Source: Gammaproteobacteria bacterium
Lineage (GTDB): Bacteria; Pseudomonadota; Gammaproteobacteria; Steroidobacterales; GCA-2729495
DNA length: 6,452 bases
Direction of reading: 5' to 3'
NCBI GenBank assembly: GCA_023383735.1
Contig: JAHDYN010000111.1
Location: 1-6,452, forward strand
The notes under the pieces: model-generated
The model's input: the letters and a program-made list of their open reading frames with translations, nothing else
The model's database searches: none
Told to the model about the DNA's origin: nothing
In this document: in pieces, positions 1 to 5,803 of the stretch
Position numbering within the stretch: position 1 is the first letter of the stretch
How the letters are laid out: every line of letters begins with the position of its first letter
Made by a program: the position numbers and the translations under genes

Positions 1-414
1 CTGTATCACGATCCCGCGCCGCCGGGACAGAACGACAAGGGCTTTGTCACCATGCTCGCCTGGGCACCGCCCGGCTGGTCGGACAACCGCATGGTGCATC
101 ACCCGGTATTCGAGGAGGCCTACAGCCTCGACGGTCACCTGGTCTACAACTTCGGCACGCTCGACGCCGGCACGTATTTCTTCCGGCCTGCGCGCGTCAA
201 GCACGGCCACTTCGTTGCCGGCGAGGAACGCGGCTGGACCGGTTTCTTCCGGCTCGACGGCACGCTGCTCAACTGGATCACGGTCAACGAGCGCGTCGTC
301 ATCGAAGGCGATGCCATCAACTACAACCCGAAATCGAAGTACGAAGCGCCGATCATTGCCGGCATACCGGTCCGCTCGCGCTCGACCGGCGAATGGGATC
401 TCGACGGCCAGTAG
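1..414 (+). CDS. Cupin-fold protein, C-terminal part (5' end outside window)
   Basis: The reading frame is open from the first base and gives 137 codons before TAG, so the start lies upstream. The fragment looks like a single cupin beta-barrel of the ChrR-like/DUF4437-like kind. Residues 33-39 of the fragment (H33, H34, E38, E39) fit cupin motif 1. G57, R62, P63, K67, H68 and H70 fit the second part, G-x-Y-x-x-R-P...H-G-H. Such His/Glu sets normally bind one divalent metal. The tail (FFRLDGTLLNWIT) is beta-rich. No signal peptide can be judged because the N-terminus is missing. The gene ends 12 bases before the exported chelatase-like gene, so the two are probably cotranscribed. The substrate is unknown: the cupin fold serves dioxygenases, isomerases and anti-sigma domains alike. 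The fold call is fairly safe, the function is not. Confidence 0.72.
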   Translation: MYHDPAPPGQNDKGFVTMLAWAPPGWSDNRMVHHPVFEEAYSLDGHLVYNFGTLDAGTYFFRPARVKHGHFVAGEERGWTGFFRLDGTLLNWITVNERVVIEGDAINYNPKSKYEAPIIAGIPVRSRSTGEWDLDGQ

Positions 415-426
415 GGTTCAGCATCC

Positions 427-1563
427 ATGAATCAGCGCAGTTCACGTCGCACAAACAGCCGCTGTTGCGGGCCGCTGCTCGCGGCGGCACTCGGCATGGC
501 GGTGCCGTTACTGGCCACCGGGCAGGTGGATCATTCGCAGCATGCCGCCGGGGACGAGCACGCCGGGCACGATACGGGGCGCGATGAACTCGGCCGGCGC
601 CTGTATGGCATGAAGCACGAGATGTCGCCCGAACTGACCGCCGAGCTGCGGCAGAAAATCCCGCTGTTCGCAAAATACACGGACGCCCAGATGAATCTCT
701 CCATGGAGCAGATGGGCGCCGATTACAGCTGGTACATCAGCCCGGCAGACCTCAAGGCCGAACAGGGCGTACTGATCCTGCTGCACGGCTTCCGCGAACA
801 GGGCGACAAGCTGTTCCGCGAACGGGTGCAGCCCATCGGCGATGTCCTGCCCACGTCGCTCGGGGTCGGCATGGCGATGATGATGTCCGAGCATATACAG
901 CTGGGACTCGACGACCTGCAGGCAGCCGGTGCAAAGGAAATCGTGGTGGTGCCGATCGTATCGTCCACCCACGACGAAATGTACCGCCAGTGGGAATACG
1001 TGCTCGGCCGGCGCGCAGAAGCTTCGTATGCCACGGTCGGCCAGGTCAAGACCGATGCCGTGCTGCACCTGACCGCACCGCCGGGTACTGATCCGCTGAT
1101 CGCCGAAATCCTGCTCGACTATGCGCTGGAAATCAGCACGGACCCAAAAAACGAGGTAGTGATCATCGCCTCGCACGGGCCAGCCGGCGCAGCCGACAAT
1201 GCCCGGTTGCTGGACAACCTGGAAATGCTGGCGAAGTACATCCAGGAAGACGGCGGCTTCGCAGCGGTGCGGGCCGCCACCCTGCAGGATGATGCGGTTC
1301 CGGAAGTGCGCGCGGCGAACGTGCAGAAACTGCGCGCGATGGTGGAAGGTGCCACGAAGGACGGCAAGAAGGCGCTCATCGTGACCAACCTGGTCGGTGC
1401 CCGGACCATCCAGGCAAAGCTCCGGCGCGATCTCAAGGGACTCGATTACGCCTTCAATGCCAAGGGCATCGTGCAGCACGACAACTTCATCAAGTGGATC
1501 AGCGAAAGCGTCCACTCCGCGCTGGAAAAATCAGCCTACAAACCGGCCTCAGCCACGCACTGA
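427..1563 (+). CDS. Exported CbiX/SirB-like two-lobed chelatase-family protein with His-rich N-terminus
   Basis: This 378-residue protein starts at ATG 427 behind a modest AGGG (413-416). Residues 1-33 form a signal peptide: basic n-region, then a hydrophobic run GPLLAAALGMAVPLLA, with likely cleavage near TGQ. Residues 36-49 are His-rich (H36, H39, H45, H48), which suggests metal binding outside the cytoplasm. Lobe 1 (about 114-200) has the class II chelatase pattern: ILLHG with H120, a G-x-G-x-A-like strand near 146-150, a helix ending LQAAGAKEIVVVPI, then H182. This matches the two metal-site histidines of CbiX/SirB. Lobe 2 (about 243-365) repeats the fold with IIASHG (H250), but the second histidine position reads NLVGARTIQ. 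Cobalt, iron or nickel chelatases of this family are usually cytoplasmic, so export is the odd point. It may be a periplasmic metal or tetrapyrrole binder, not a true chelatase. The family call is moderate and the substrate unknown. Confidence 0.75.
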   Translation: MNQRSSRRTNSRCCGPLLAAALGMAVPLLATGQVDHSQHAAGDEHAGHDTGRDELGRRLYGMKHEMSPELTAELRQKIPLFAKYTDAQMNLSMEQMGADYSWYISPADLKAEQGVLILLHGFREQGDKLFRERVQPIGDVLPTSLGVGMAMMMSEHIQLGLDDLQAAGAKEIVVVPIVSSTHDEMYRQWEYVLGRRAEASYATVGQVKTDAVLHLTAPPGTDPLIAEILLDYALEISTDPKNEVVIIASHGPAGAADNARLLDNLEMLAKYIQEDGGFAAVRAATLQDDAVPEVRAANVQKLRAMVEGATKDGKKALIVTNLVGARTIQAKLRRDLKGLDYAFNAKGIVQHDNFIKWISESVHSALEKSAYKPASATH

Positions 1564-1589
1564 CCGCGGGCGCCGCTGTCGAGGCTTCC

Positions 1590-1593
1590 GGAG
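1590..1593 (+). promoter_or_regulatory. Ribosome binding site of the LLM oxidoreductase
   Basis: GGAG sits five bases before ATG 1599. It supports this start over the in-frame ATG at 1494, which lies inside the preceding gene and would add 35 residues unlike the family's N-terminus. Confidence 0.6.
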
Positions 1594-1598
1594 CCGTC

Positions 1599-2612
1599 AT
1601 GCGCATCGACGTCATTCTCGAAGCCAACAATCCGCCCGAGACGATACTGAAGCTCGGCCGCCTGGCCGAAGAGCAGGGTCTCGGCGGTGTCTGGGTATCG
1701 AACATGAACGATGCCCGCGATCCCTTCATCAACTTCGTGCCGCTGGCCATGCAGACAGAGCGCATTCGCCTCGGCCCCATCGCCGTCAGCCCCTTCGAAC
1801 TGCATCCGCTGAAGATGGCCAGCTCGCTGATGACGCTCAACGAAGTGGCAAAGGGGCGTGCGCAGATCGTGGTCGGGGCCGGCGGCGGCACCGCCACGGC
1901 CATGGGCGCGAAACCGGCACGGGTGGTGCGGGCCGTGCGGGAATGCGTCGAGATCCTCAAGGCGGCTGCCACCGGGAAGCCGCTCAGGTACCAGGGCGAG
2001 ATCTTCGAGATCAAGTGGTACAACCCGGCCTGGGCACGCAGCCCGGCACCCATGATCCTTGTCGGCGCCAATGGCCCGCAGATGCTGCGCTCGGCGGCGC
2101 GCTACGCCGACGGCATCATGGTCAGCGATTTCGTGGTCGAACAGGTGCGCAAGGCGCGGGCAATCGTCGATGCCTCGCTCACCGAGGTGGGCCGCGATAC
2201 CACGACTTTTCCGATGAACAATTTCTGGGCCTGGCACGTGAAGAAGAGTCAGGAAGAAGCCGAGCGCGAAGCGCGCATCTGGCTCACCGTACGCGGCACG
2301 CTCTATCCGCCGCATATCGACGCAGTGCTGGATCCGGACGAGGCGGCCATCGTCAACCGGAACATCAACGCTTTCATCCGCGCCTACAACAGGAAGAGCG
2401 ATGTCATCGAAGGCGTGCCGGACTCGATCGTCCGCAAGCTCACGCAGCGCTGCACTTCAGCCTGCTCGCTCCGTAATCTGGACCAAGAAATCGACCGCCT
2501 GCGCCGGTTTCAGGCCGCCGGCCTGACCGATATCGCGCTGCGGATCTACGAGAACCCGGCCGAGACGATCAGGGTTCTGGGCGAACGGGTCGTGCCGGCA
2601 CTGCGCAACTGA
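1599..2612 (+). CDS. LLM-class flavin-dependent oxidoreductase (luciferase-like)
   Basis: This 337-residue protein has the bacterial luciferase/F420-dependent reductase TIM barrel, with the usual family length. MRIDVILEANN at the N-terminus is strand 1. RIRLGPIAVSPFELHP (55-70) and the following LMTLNEVAKGRAQIVVGAGGG (78-97) are the typical LLM segments that line the flavin or F420 pocket. YQGEIFEIKW (131-140) and APMILVGANGPQMLRSAARYADGIM (150-174) are the standard later strands of this superfamily. The C-terminal part (about 292-337) has the common tail IDRLRRFQAAGLTDIALRIY. The closest named group by look is the methylenetetrahydromethanopterin-reductase-like branch, but FMN versus F420 use cannot be told from sequence. 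It lies 35 bases after the chelatase-like gene and is probably the last gene of that operon, since a convergent gene follows. It has no export signal. The class call is secure, the substrate unknown. Confidence 0.9.
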   Translation: MRIDVILEANNPPETILKLGRLAEEQGLGGVWVSNMNDARDPFINFVPLAMQTERIRLGPIAVSPFELHPLKMASSLMTLNEVAKGRAQIVVGAGGGTATAMGAKPARVVRAVRECVEILKAAATGKPLRYQGEIFEIKWYNPAWARSPAPMILVGANGPQMLRSAARYADGIMVSDFVVEQVRKARAIVDASLTEVGRDTTTFPMNNFWAWHVKKSQEEAEREARIWLTVRGTLYPPHIDAVLDPDEAAIVNRNINAFIRAYNRKSDVIEGVPDSIVRKLTQRCTSACSLRNLDQEIDRLRRFQAAGLTDIALRIYENPAETIRVLGERVVPALRN

Positions 2613-2657
2613 GGCTGTTGCCCGCTCAGCGTACTGACCCATGTTTTCGTGTTCGTG

Positions 2658-2778
2658 CCGACCCTGGTAATCGTGACCCGGATAGACGAGTACCTCGTCA
2701 GGCAGGGTAAAAGAGCTTGCCCCGCGAGACCCTGAACGCACTCCGTAGTGCCGCGGTCGCGGTCCGGAAAGTCTTGCT
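2658..2778 (-). pseudogene. Remnant of an ETHE1/glyoxalase-II-like metallo-beta-lactamase gene
   Basis: Read on the minus strand, 2711 down to 2658 encodes FTLPDEVLVYPGHDYQGR. This is the conserved LPD-x-x-L-V-Y-P-G-H-D-Y-x-G segment of ETHE1-type persulfide dioxygenases and related glyoxalase-II proteins, and it includes a metal-ligand histidine. Just upstream, the matching residues (LRSAFRVSRGKLF) lie in another frame. The switch falls in a run of four T on the minus strand (2709-2712), where removing one base would restore K-L-F-T-L-P-D. A further shift may give VSTL (about 2627-2638), recalling the family's VSTI segment, but that is weak. There is no start, no N-terminal HTHxHxDH region and no room for the other 150-200 residues, so the gene is dead. 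Resemblance ends near the inverted repeat at 2766. An intact small gene is unlikely. Confidence 0.6.
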
Positions 2779-2817
2779 GCTACCGTGAGTACACGGTGAG
2801 CGCTTGCAAGACTTTCC
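2766..2817. repeat. Nested inverted repeat / long hairpin
   Basis: GGAAAGTCTTGC at 2766-2777 is a perfect 12-base inverted copy of GCAAGACTTTCC at 2806-2817. Inside it, ACCGTG (2782-2787) pairs with CACGGT (2792-2797) around an AGTA loop. GCT (2779-2781) pairs with AGC (2799-2801), leaving one bulged G and a small internal loop. The whole 52 bases fold as one interrupted stem on either strand. There is no T-run, so it is not a classic intrinsic terminator. It could be a REP-like or MITE-like palindrome, a structured RNA, or a convergent-gene transcription barrier. The pairing is seen directly, the role is inferred. Confidence 0.8.
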
Positions 2818-2818
2818 C

Positions 2819-2843
2819 GCCCACGCCCGCTGTGAACGTGGGC
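2819..2843. repeat. Second hairpin next to the nested inverted repeat
   Basis: GCCCACG (2819-2825) pairs with CGTGGGC (2837-2843) over an 11-base loop, starting two bases after the larger inverted repeat ends. ATTTC follows on the plus strand, which is at most a weak U-tract. The tandem of two hairpins between convergent genes could slow RNA polymerase reading out of the LLM operon, or form one two-stem RNA or mobile palindrome unit. Confidence 0.65.
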
Positions 2844-2898
2844 ATTTCGCAACCGGAATCATATCCATTGCAACGGTCGGCGATGGGAGAGGCTGACC

Positions 2899-2913
2899 TG
2901 ACCGAGCCGGTCA
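2899..2913. repeat. Short palindrome over the deacylase stop codon
   Basis: TGACCG (2899-2904) and CGGTCA (2908-2913) form a perfect 6-base inverted repeat around AGC. It includes the TGA stop (complement of 2911-2913) of the minus-strand deacylase gene. No U-run follows on the minus strand, so it is at best a weak mRNA end structure. Confidence 0.45.
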
Positions 2914-3984
2914 TTCAGGCCGCAACGCTTTGGCCTCGCTGGCCGGTGCCGATGCGACATGCACCAGCGCATACCCCGAGAACACGATCTGCGGCACCGC
3001 CATGCCGATGATCTGGCCATCCATCGGTGAGGGCAGATCAAAGCGCTCATCGGTGAAGGGATCAAAGATGCGTGCGATCAGGTCACCCTTGCGGATGGTG
3101 TCGCCCAGCTTGCGTACCGGGTAGAAGACCCCGCCGTTGCCGAGCGGTACCCGCAGCCAGCGTGCCCTGGCGAAGGTGCGTTCTGCGGGCGTCGGTGCTG
3201 TCGCCTGACCGCCCGTCATGCCGAGACCAATCATGACGTTGCGCACGCCCTGCACGCCGTGTTCGATCTCGGCGGGTTCAAAGCGCAGAGGCAAACCGGC
3301 CTCGTAGATGATCGACGGTATCCCGGCATCCATCATTTCCCGGCGCAGGCTGCCCTTGGGGCCGGCGCCGCCGAGCACGACCGTTGCGCCAAAGCGTCGC
3401 GCAAGCTCCAGCGCCTGCGGGTTGGCGAGGTCCACGCGCACCTGCGGCAGGTTGGCGCGCTCGAAGGAGCCGGTATGCAGATCGATGAGCGCGTTGCAAT
3501 GCTCGCTCAAGGCGCTGAACAGGATGCCCGCAATCAGCGCGGTGTTGTCGCTGCCCGGATTGCCCGGAAACGCCCGGTTGAGGTCGCGTCGGTCCGGCAT
3601 GTAGCGGCTGCCGGTGCGGAAGCCGTGTGCATTGGCGGCCGGCACGGCAATCAGCGTGCCGGACATCCGGGCCGGATCAAGACGGGCAAAGCTTTCACGG
3701 GCGATTTCAAAACCATTGCGTTCATCGCCGTGGATCAGCGCCGTCAGACACAGGGTCGGACCGGGATGCGCACCACGGGCGACGAAAACCACCGTATCGA
3801 GAAACGAACCCTCGAAGGTCTGCGTGTGCTGGTAGCGGAACTTGCGCTTCTGGCCTGGTGCAATCTCGCGATCCAGCAAACGCAGCGGACCCCAGCCAGC
3901 CGGCGGGGGGCCTGCCGCCTGGCCGGATACCTGGATTGGCAGGAGCAGGGTGCAAGCCATCGCCAGCAACGCAATCACGCGCAT
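2911..3984 (-). CDS. Exported succinylglutamate desuccinylase/aspartoacylase family zinc deacylase
   Basis: This 357-residue protein belongs to the AstE/AspA branch of the M14 zinc carboxypeptidase fold, which removes acyl groups from amino acids. ATG at 3984 is chosen because GGAGAG lies six bases upstream and it gives a clean signal peptide (residues 1-24, MRVIALLAMACTLLLPIQVSG). The longer open frame to 4122 would place unrelated residues before this. The zinc site reads H85-G-D-E88 in ALIHGDERNG, with H170 in IDLHTG. RDLNRAFPG (133-141) is the usual substrate-binding N-R segment. E228 in IIYEAG is the expected catalytic glutamate. The C-terminal domain (about 272-345) is the family's beta-barrel cap, including PSPMDGQIIG. 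AstE and AspA proper are cytoplasmic, so export suggests scavenging of an N-acyl amino acid or peptide in the periplasm. It is divergent from the GNAT-deacetylase gene. Family secure, substrate unknown. Confidence 0.88.
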   Translation of the reverse strand: MRVIALLAMACTLLLPIQVSGQAAGPPPAGWGPLRLLDREIAPGQKRKFRYQHTQTFEGSFLDTVVFVARGAHPGPTLCLTALIHGDERNGFEIARESFARLDPARMSGTLIAVPAANAHGFRTGSRYMPDRRDLNRAFPGNPGSDNTALIAGILFSALSEHCNALIDLHTGSFERANLPQVRVDLANPQALELARRFGATVVLGGAGPKGSLRREMMDAGIPSIIYEAGLPLRFEPAEIEHGVQGVRNVMIGLGMTGGQATAPTPAERTFARARWLRVPLGNGGVFYPVRKLGDTIRKGDLIARIFDPFTDERFDLPSPMDGQIIGMAVPQIVFSGYALVHVASAPASEAKALRPE

Positions 3985-3990
3985 TCGCAA

Positions 3991-3996
3991 CTCTCC
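3991..3996 (-). promoter_or_regulatory. Ribosome binding site of the exported deacylase
   Basis: GGAGAG on the minus strand lies six bases before ATG 3984. It decides the start in favour of the form with an intact signal peptide. Confidence 0.65.
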
Positions 3997-4005
3997 GTTC
4001 GAGGA

Positions 4006-4030
4006 AGTATGTCCTTCATGAGTGCATACT
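4006..4030. promoter_or_regulatory. Candidate operator in the divergent intergenic gap
   Basis: AGTATG (4006-4011) and CATACT (4025-4030) are perfect inverted halves 13 bases apart. The palindrome TCATGA (4016-4021) lies almost at their centre. The element fills the middle of the 55-base gap between the divergent deacylase and fusion-gene starts, and CATACT resembles a -10 box on each strand. One regulator dimer could bind here and control both directions. No -35 boxes can be called with confidence. Confidence 0.35.
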
Positions 4031-4034
4031 AAGG
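4031..4034 (+). promoter_or_regulatory. Ribosome binding site of the GNAT-deacetylase fusion
   Basis: AAGG lies five bases before ATG 4040. This favours ATG 4040 over the in-frame GTG at 4022, which would place the site inside the coding region. Confidence 0.5.
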
Positions 4035-4039
4035 CGCAT

Positions 4040-5803
4040 ATGTTCATCATCCGGCGCGTCTTCGACGACACCACCGAAACCAGCCGCCGTTTGCTGGCCC
4101 AGGCGCAGGATATCCTGCGCAAGCAGTTTCATCTGCTCAGCGAAGCCGAGATCGGCAAGCTCGCTGAGCAGTTGCGCGATCCCCTCAAGCACCGCTTCCG
4201 CGCCATCCTGTTCGTCGCCGAGCGCCGCGAACAGGTGGTGGGATTTGCGCTGCTGCTGCATGCCCCTGACCTGCGCTTCTGCTACCTGGACTTCATCGCC
4301 ACCGGCACCGGAGAGATGGGCCAGGGTCTCGGCGGCGCATTATATGAGCGCGTCCGCGAAGAGGCGCTGCGCCTCAAGGCCCGCGGCATCTTCCTGGAAT
4401 GCCTGCCCGACGATCCGGCACTGAGCCCCGACCCGGTCATCCGCAGCGCGAACGCTGCCCGGCTGAAGTTCTACGAGCGCTATGGCGCAACTCCCATCAT
4501 CAATACCCGCTATGAGACACCGCTGAAGGCCGACGATACCGATCCGCCCTATCTGGTGTTCGACGGGCTTGGCCAGGACGAGCCCCTCACGCGGCGCAAT
4601 GCGCGGCGGATAGTCCGCGCCATTCTCGAGCGCAAGTATGGCGACTACTGTCCGCCGGCATACATCAAGGACGTGGTGGCCTCGATCCGCGACAACCCGG
4701 TGCGCCTGCGTGAACCCCGCTACGTCAGGACACCGAAACGCCAGGCCAAACAGCGCTCCGCACCACGCCAGCGACGTATCGCCGTCGTCATCAACGACCG
4801 CCACCAGATCCATCACATCCGCGAAAGCGGGTATGTCGAAGCGCCAGCCAGGGTACGGGTGATTCGCCGCGAACTGGCCAAGGTCGATCTGTTTGACGAT
4901 CTGCCGCCACGCCGCTACAGCGAGGACTGGATCACGGCGGTGCACGATCCGGGACTGGTGGATTTCATCAAGCGGGCCAGCGCGGCGGTAAAGCCGGGCC
5001 AGTCCGTTTACCCCTATGTGTTCCCCCTGCGCAACAAGGCGCGGCCGCCACGCGAGTATCCGCTGCGCGCCGGCTACTACTGCATGGATACCTTCACGCC
5101 GATCAACGAGAACGCCTACCGGGCCGCGCGTCGTGCCGTCGACTGCACCCTGACCGCAGCCGATGCCGTGCTGGATGGCCGCGCTGCGGCCTATGCACTG
5201 GTGCGGCCACCCGGTCATCACGCCGAGCGCGAGGCTTTTGGCGGGTTCTGCTATTTCAACTCGGCGGCGATCGCTGCCAACTACCTCAGTCGCTACGGCA
5301 AGGTCGCCCTGCTGGATGTCGACTACCACCACGGCAATGGCTCGCAGGACATCTTCTACAAACGCAGCGATGTCCTGACCGTGTCGATACACGGGCATCC
5401 CCGCGACACCTATCCCTACTTCTCGGGCTTCGAGGACGAGACCGGGCACGGCGAGGGTACAGGCTTCAATCTGAACATCCCGCTGCCGGAGAAGATCGCC
5501 GGCGAGCGTTACCGGCAGTCGCTGGCACAGGCACTTGCGCGCATCAGCCGCTTCAAGCCCGGCATGCTGGTGGTGTCGCTCGGCCTGGATACCGCGCGCA
5601 ACGATCCCACCGGTTCGTGGTCGCTGGGCGCAAAGGACTTCGATCAGAACGGCGCCATGATCGGCGCGCTGGGCCTGCCGACGCTGGTCGTCCAGGAAGG
5701 CGGTTACAACACGCGTACCCTCGGCCTTAACGCCCGGCACTTCTTTGTGGGCCTGTGGCGCGGGCTGGCGACGGAGCCTGGCGCCGGCGAAGCGGCATCG
5801 TGA
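4040..5803 (+). CDS. GNAT acetyltransferase fused to acetylpolyamine amidohydrolase/HDAC-family deacetylase
   Basis: This 587-residue protein has two enzymatic domains. Residues 1-175 are GNAT-like: a beta strand at FRAILFVAER, then GFALLLHAPDLRFCYLDFIA, then the acetyl-CoA loop G94-Q-G-L-G-G99 with its helix, and the late N-A-A-R-L-K-F-Y-E-R-Y-G segment (138-149). Residues 176-245 are a basic linker. Residues 246-575 are a zinc deacetylase. The tandem histidines H393-H394 lie in RPPGHHAE, the zinc ligands are D428 and H430 in DVDYHHGNG and D517 in LGLDT, and Y556 lies in EGGY. GYYCMDTFTPI (346-356) and YPYFSGFEDETGHGEG match acetylpolyamine amidohydrolases better than eukaryotic HDACs. All core catalytic residues are present. 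The usual amidohydrolase is about 340 residues, so the extra length is the GNAT part. Likely substrates are acetylated polyamines or other small N-acetyl amines, with protein lysine as the alternative. The stop overlaps the tag start. Confidence 0.9.
   Translation: MFIIRRVFDDTTETSRRLLAQAQDILRKQFHLLSEAEIGKLAEQLRDPLKHRFRAILFVAERREQVVGFALLLHAPDLRFCYLDFIATGTGEMGQGLGGALYERVREEALRLKARGIFLECLPDDPALSPDPVIRSANAARLKFYERYGATPIINTRYETPLKADDTDPPYLVFDGLGQDEPLTRRNARRIVRAILERKYGDYCPPAYIKDVVASIRDNPVRLREPRYVRTPKRQAKQRSAPRQRRIAVVINDRHQIHHIRESGYVEAPARVRVIRRELAKVDLFDDLPPRRYSEDWITAVHDPGLVDFIKRASAAVKPGQSVYPYVFPLRNKARPPREYPLRAGYYCMDTFTPINENAYRAARRAVDCTLTAADAVLDGRAAAYALVRPPGHHAEREAFGGFCYFNSAAIAANYLSRYGKVALLDVDYHHGNGSQDIFYKRSDVLTVSIHGHPRDTYPYFSGFEDETGHGEGTGFNLNIPLPEKIAGERYRQSLAQALARISRFKPGMLVVSLGLDTARNDPTGSWSLGAKDFDQNGAMIGALGLPTLVVQEGGYNTRTLGLNARHFFVGLWRGLATEPGAGEAAS

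Larger units (their letters stand above)
2613..2910. other. Convergent intergenic region without an intact gene
   Basis: These 298 bases lie between the ends of the plus-strand LLM gene and the minus-strand deacylase gene. They hold the metallo-beta-lactamase remnant (2658-2778), a nested inverted repeat (2766-2817), an adjacent hairpin (2819-2843) and the start of a palindrome at 2899-2913. No strong terminator with a U-run is present, although TCAG-CGTA-CTGA (2626-2637) followed by TTTT (2643-2646) could be a poor one. The rest (2844-2898) shows nothing I recognise in any frame. Confidence 0.7.

Noticed and set aside
508..1515. Long minus-strand open frame (335 codons) opposite the chelatase-like gene
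   Set aside because: It mirrors the real gene in GC-rich DNA, is rich in His/Arg/Asp without any recognisable domain, and has no supporting start signal.
1494..1598. Earlier ATG for the LLM gene adding 35 residues
   Set aside because: It lies inside the upstream gene, the extra residues are unlike the family, and GGAG at 1590-1593 points to ATG 1599.
1536..2315. Minus-strand open frame of 259 codons opposite the LLM gene
   Set aside because: Shadow of the LLM coding frame, with no domain resemblance.
1397..2476. Plus-strand open frame of 359 codons overlapping the LLM gene
   Set aside because: It is very rich in Arg, Ala and Gly with no motif, and is out of frame with the LLM oxidoreductase, which has clear family segments.
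2766..2817. Integron attC site or intrinsic terminator
   Set aside because: No attC core such as GTTRRRY flanks the palindrome, and no T-run follows it on either strand.
2457..2852. 131-codon minus-strand frame as an intact small gene
   Set aside because: Only about 18 residues match the metallo-beta-lactamase family. The remainder is unlike any family, and the end overlaps the antisense of the LLM gene.
3985..4122. Longer N-terminus for the exported deacylase
   Set aside because: It would bury the signal peptide behind 46 unrelated residues and run into the divergent gene. A good ribosome binding site supports 3984.
4340..5740. 466-codon minus-strand open frame opposite the GNAT-deacetylase fusion
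   Set aside because: The plus strand encodes clear catalytic motifs over the same stretch. The antisense translation has no recognisable domain and is explained by codon bias.
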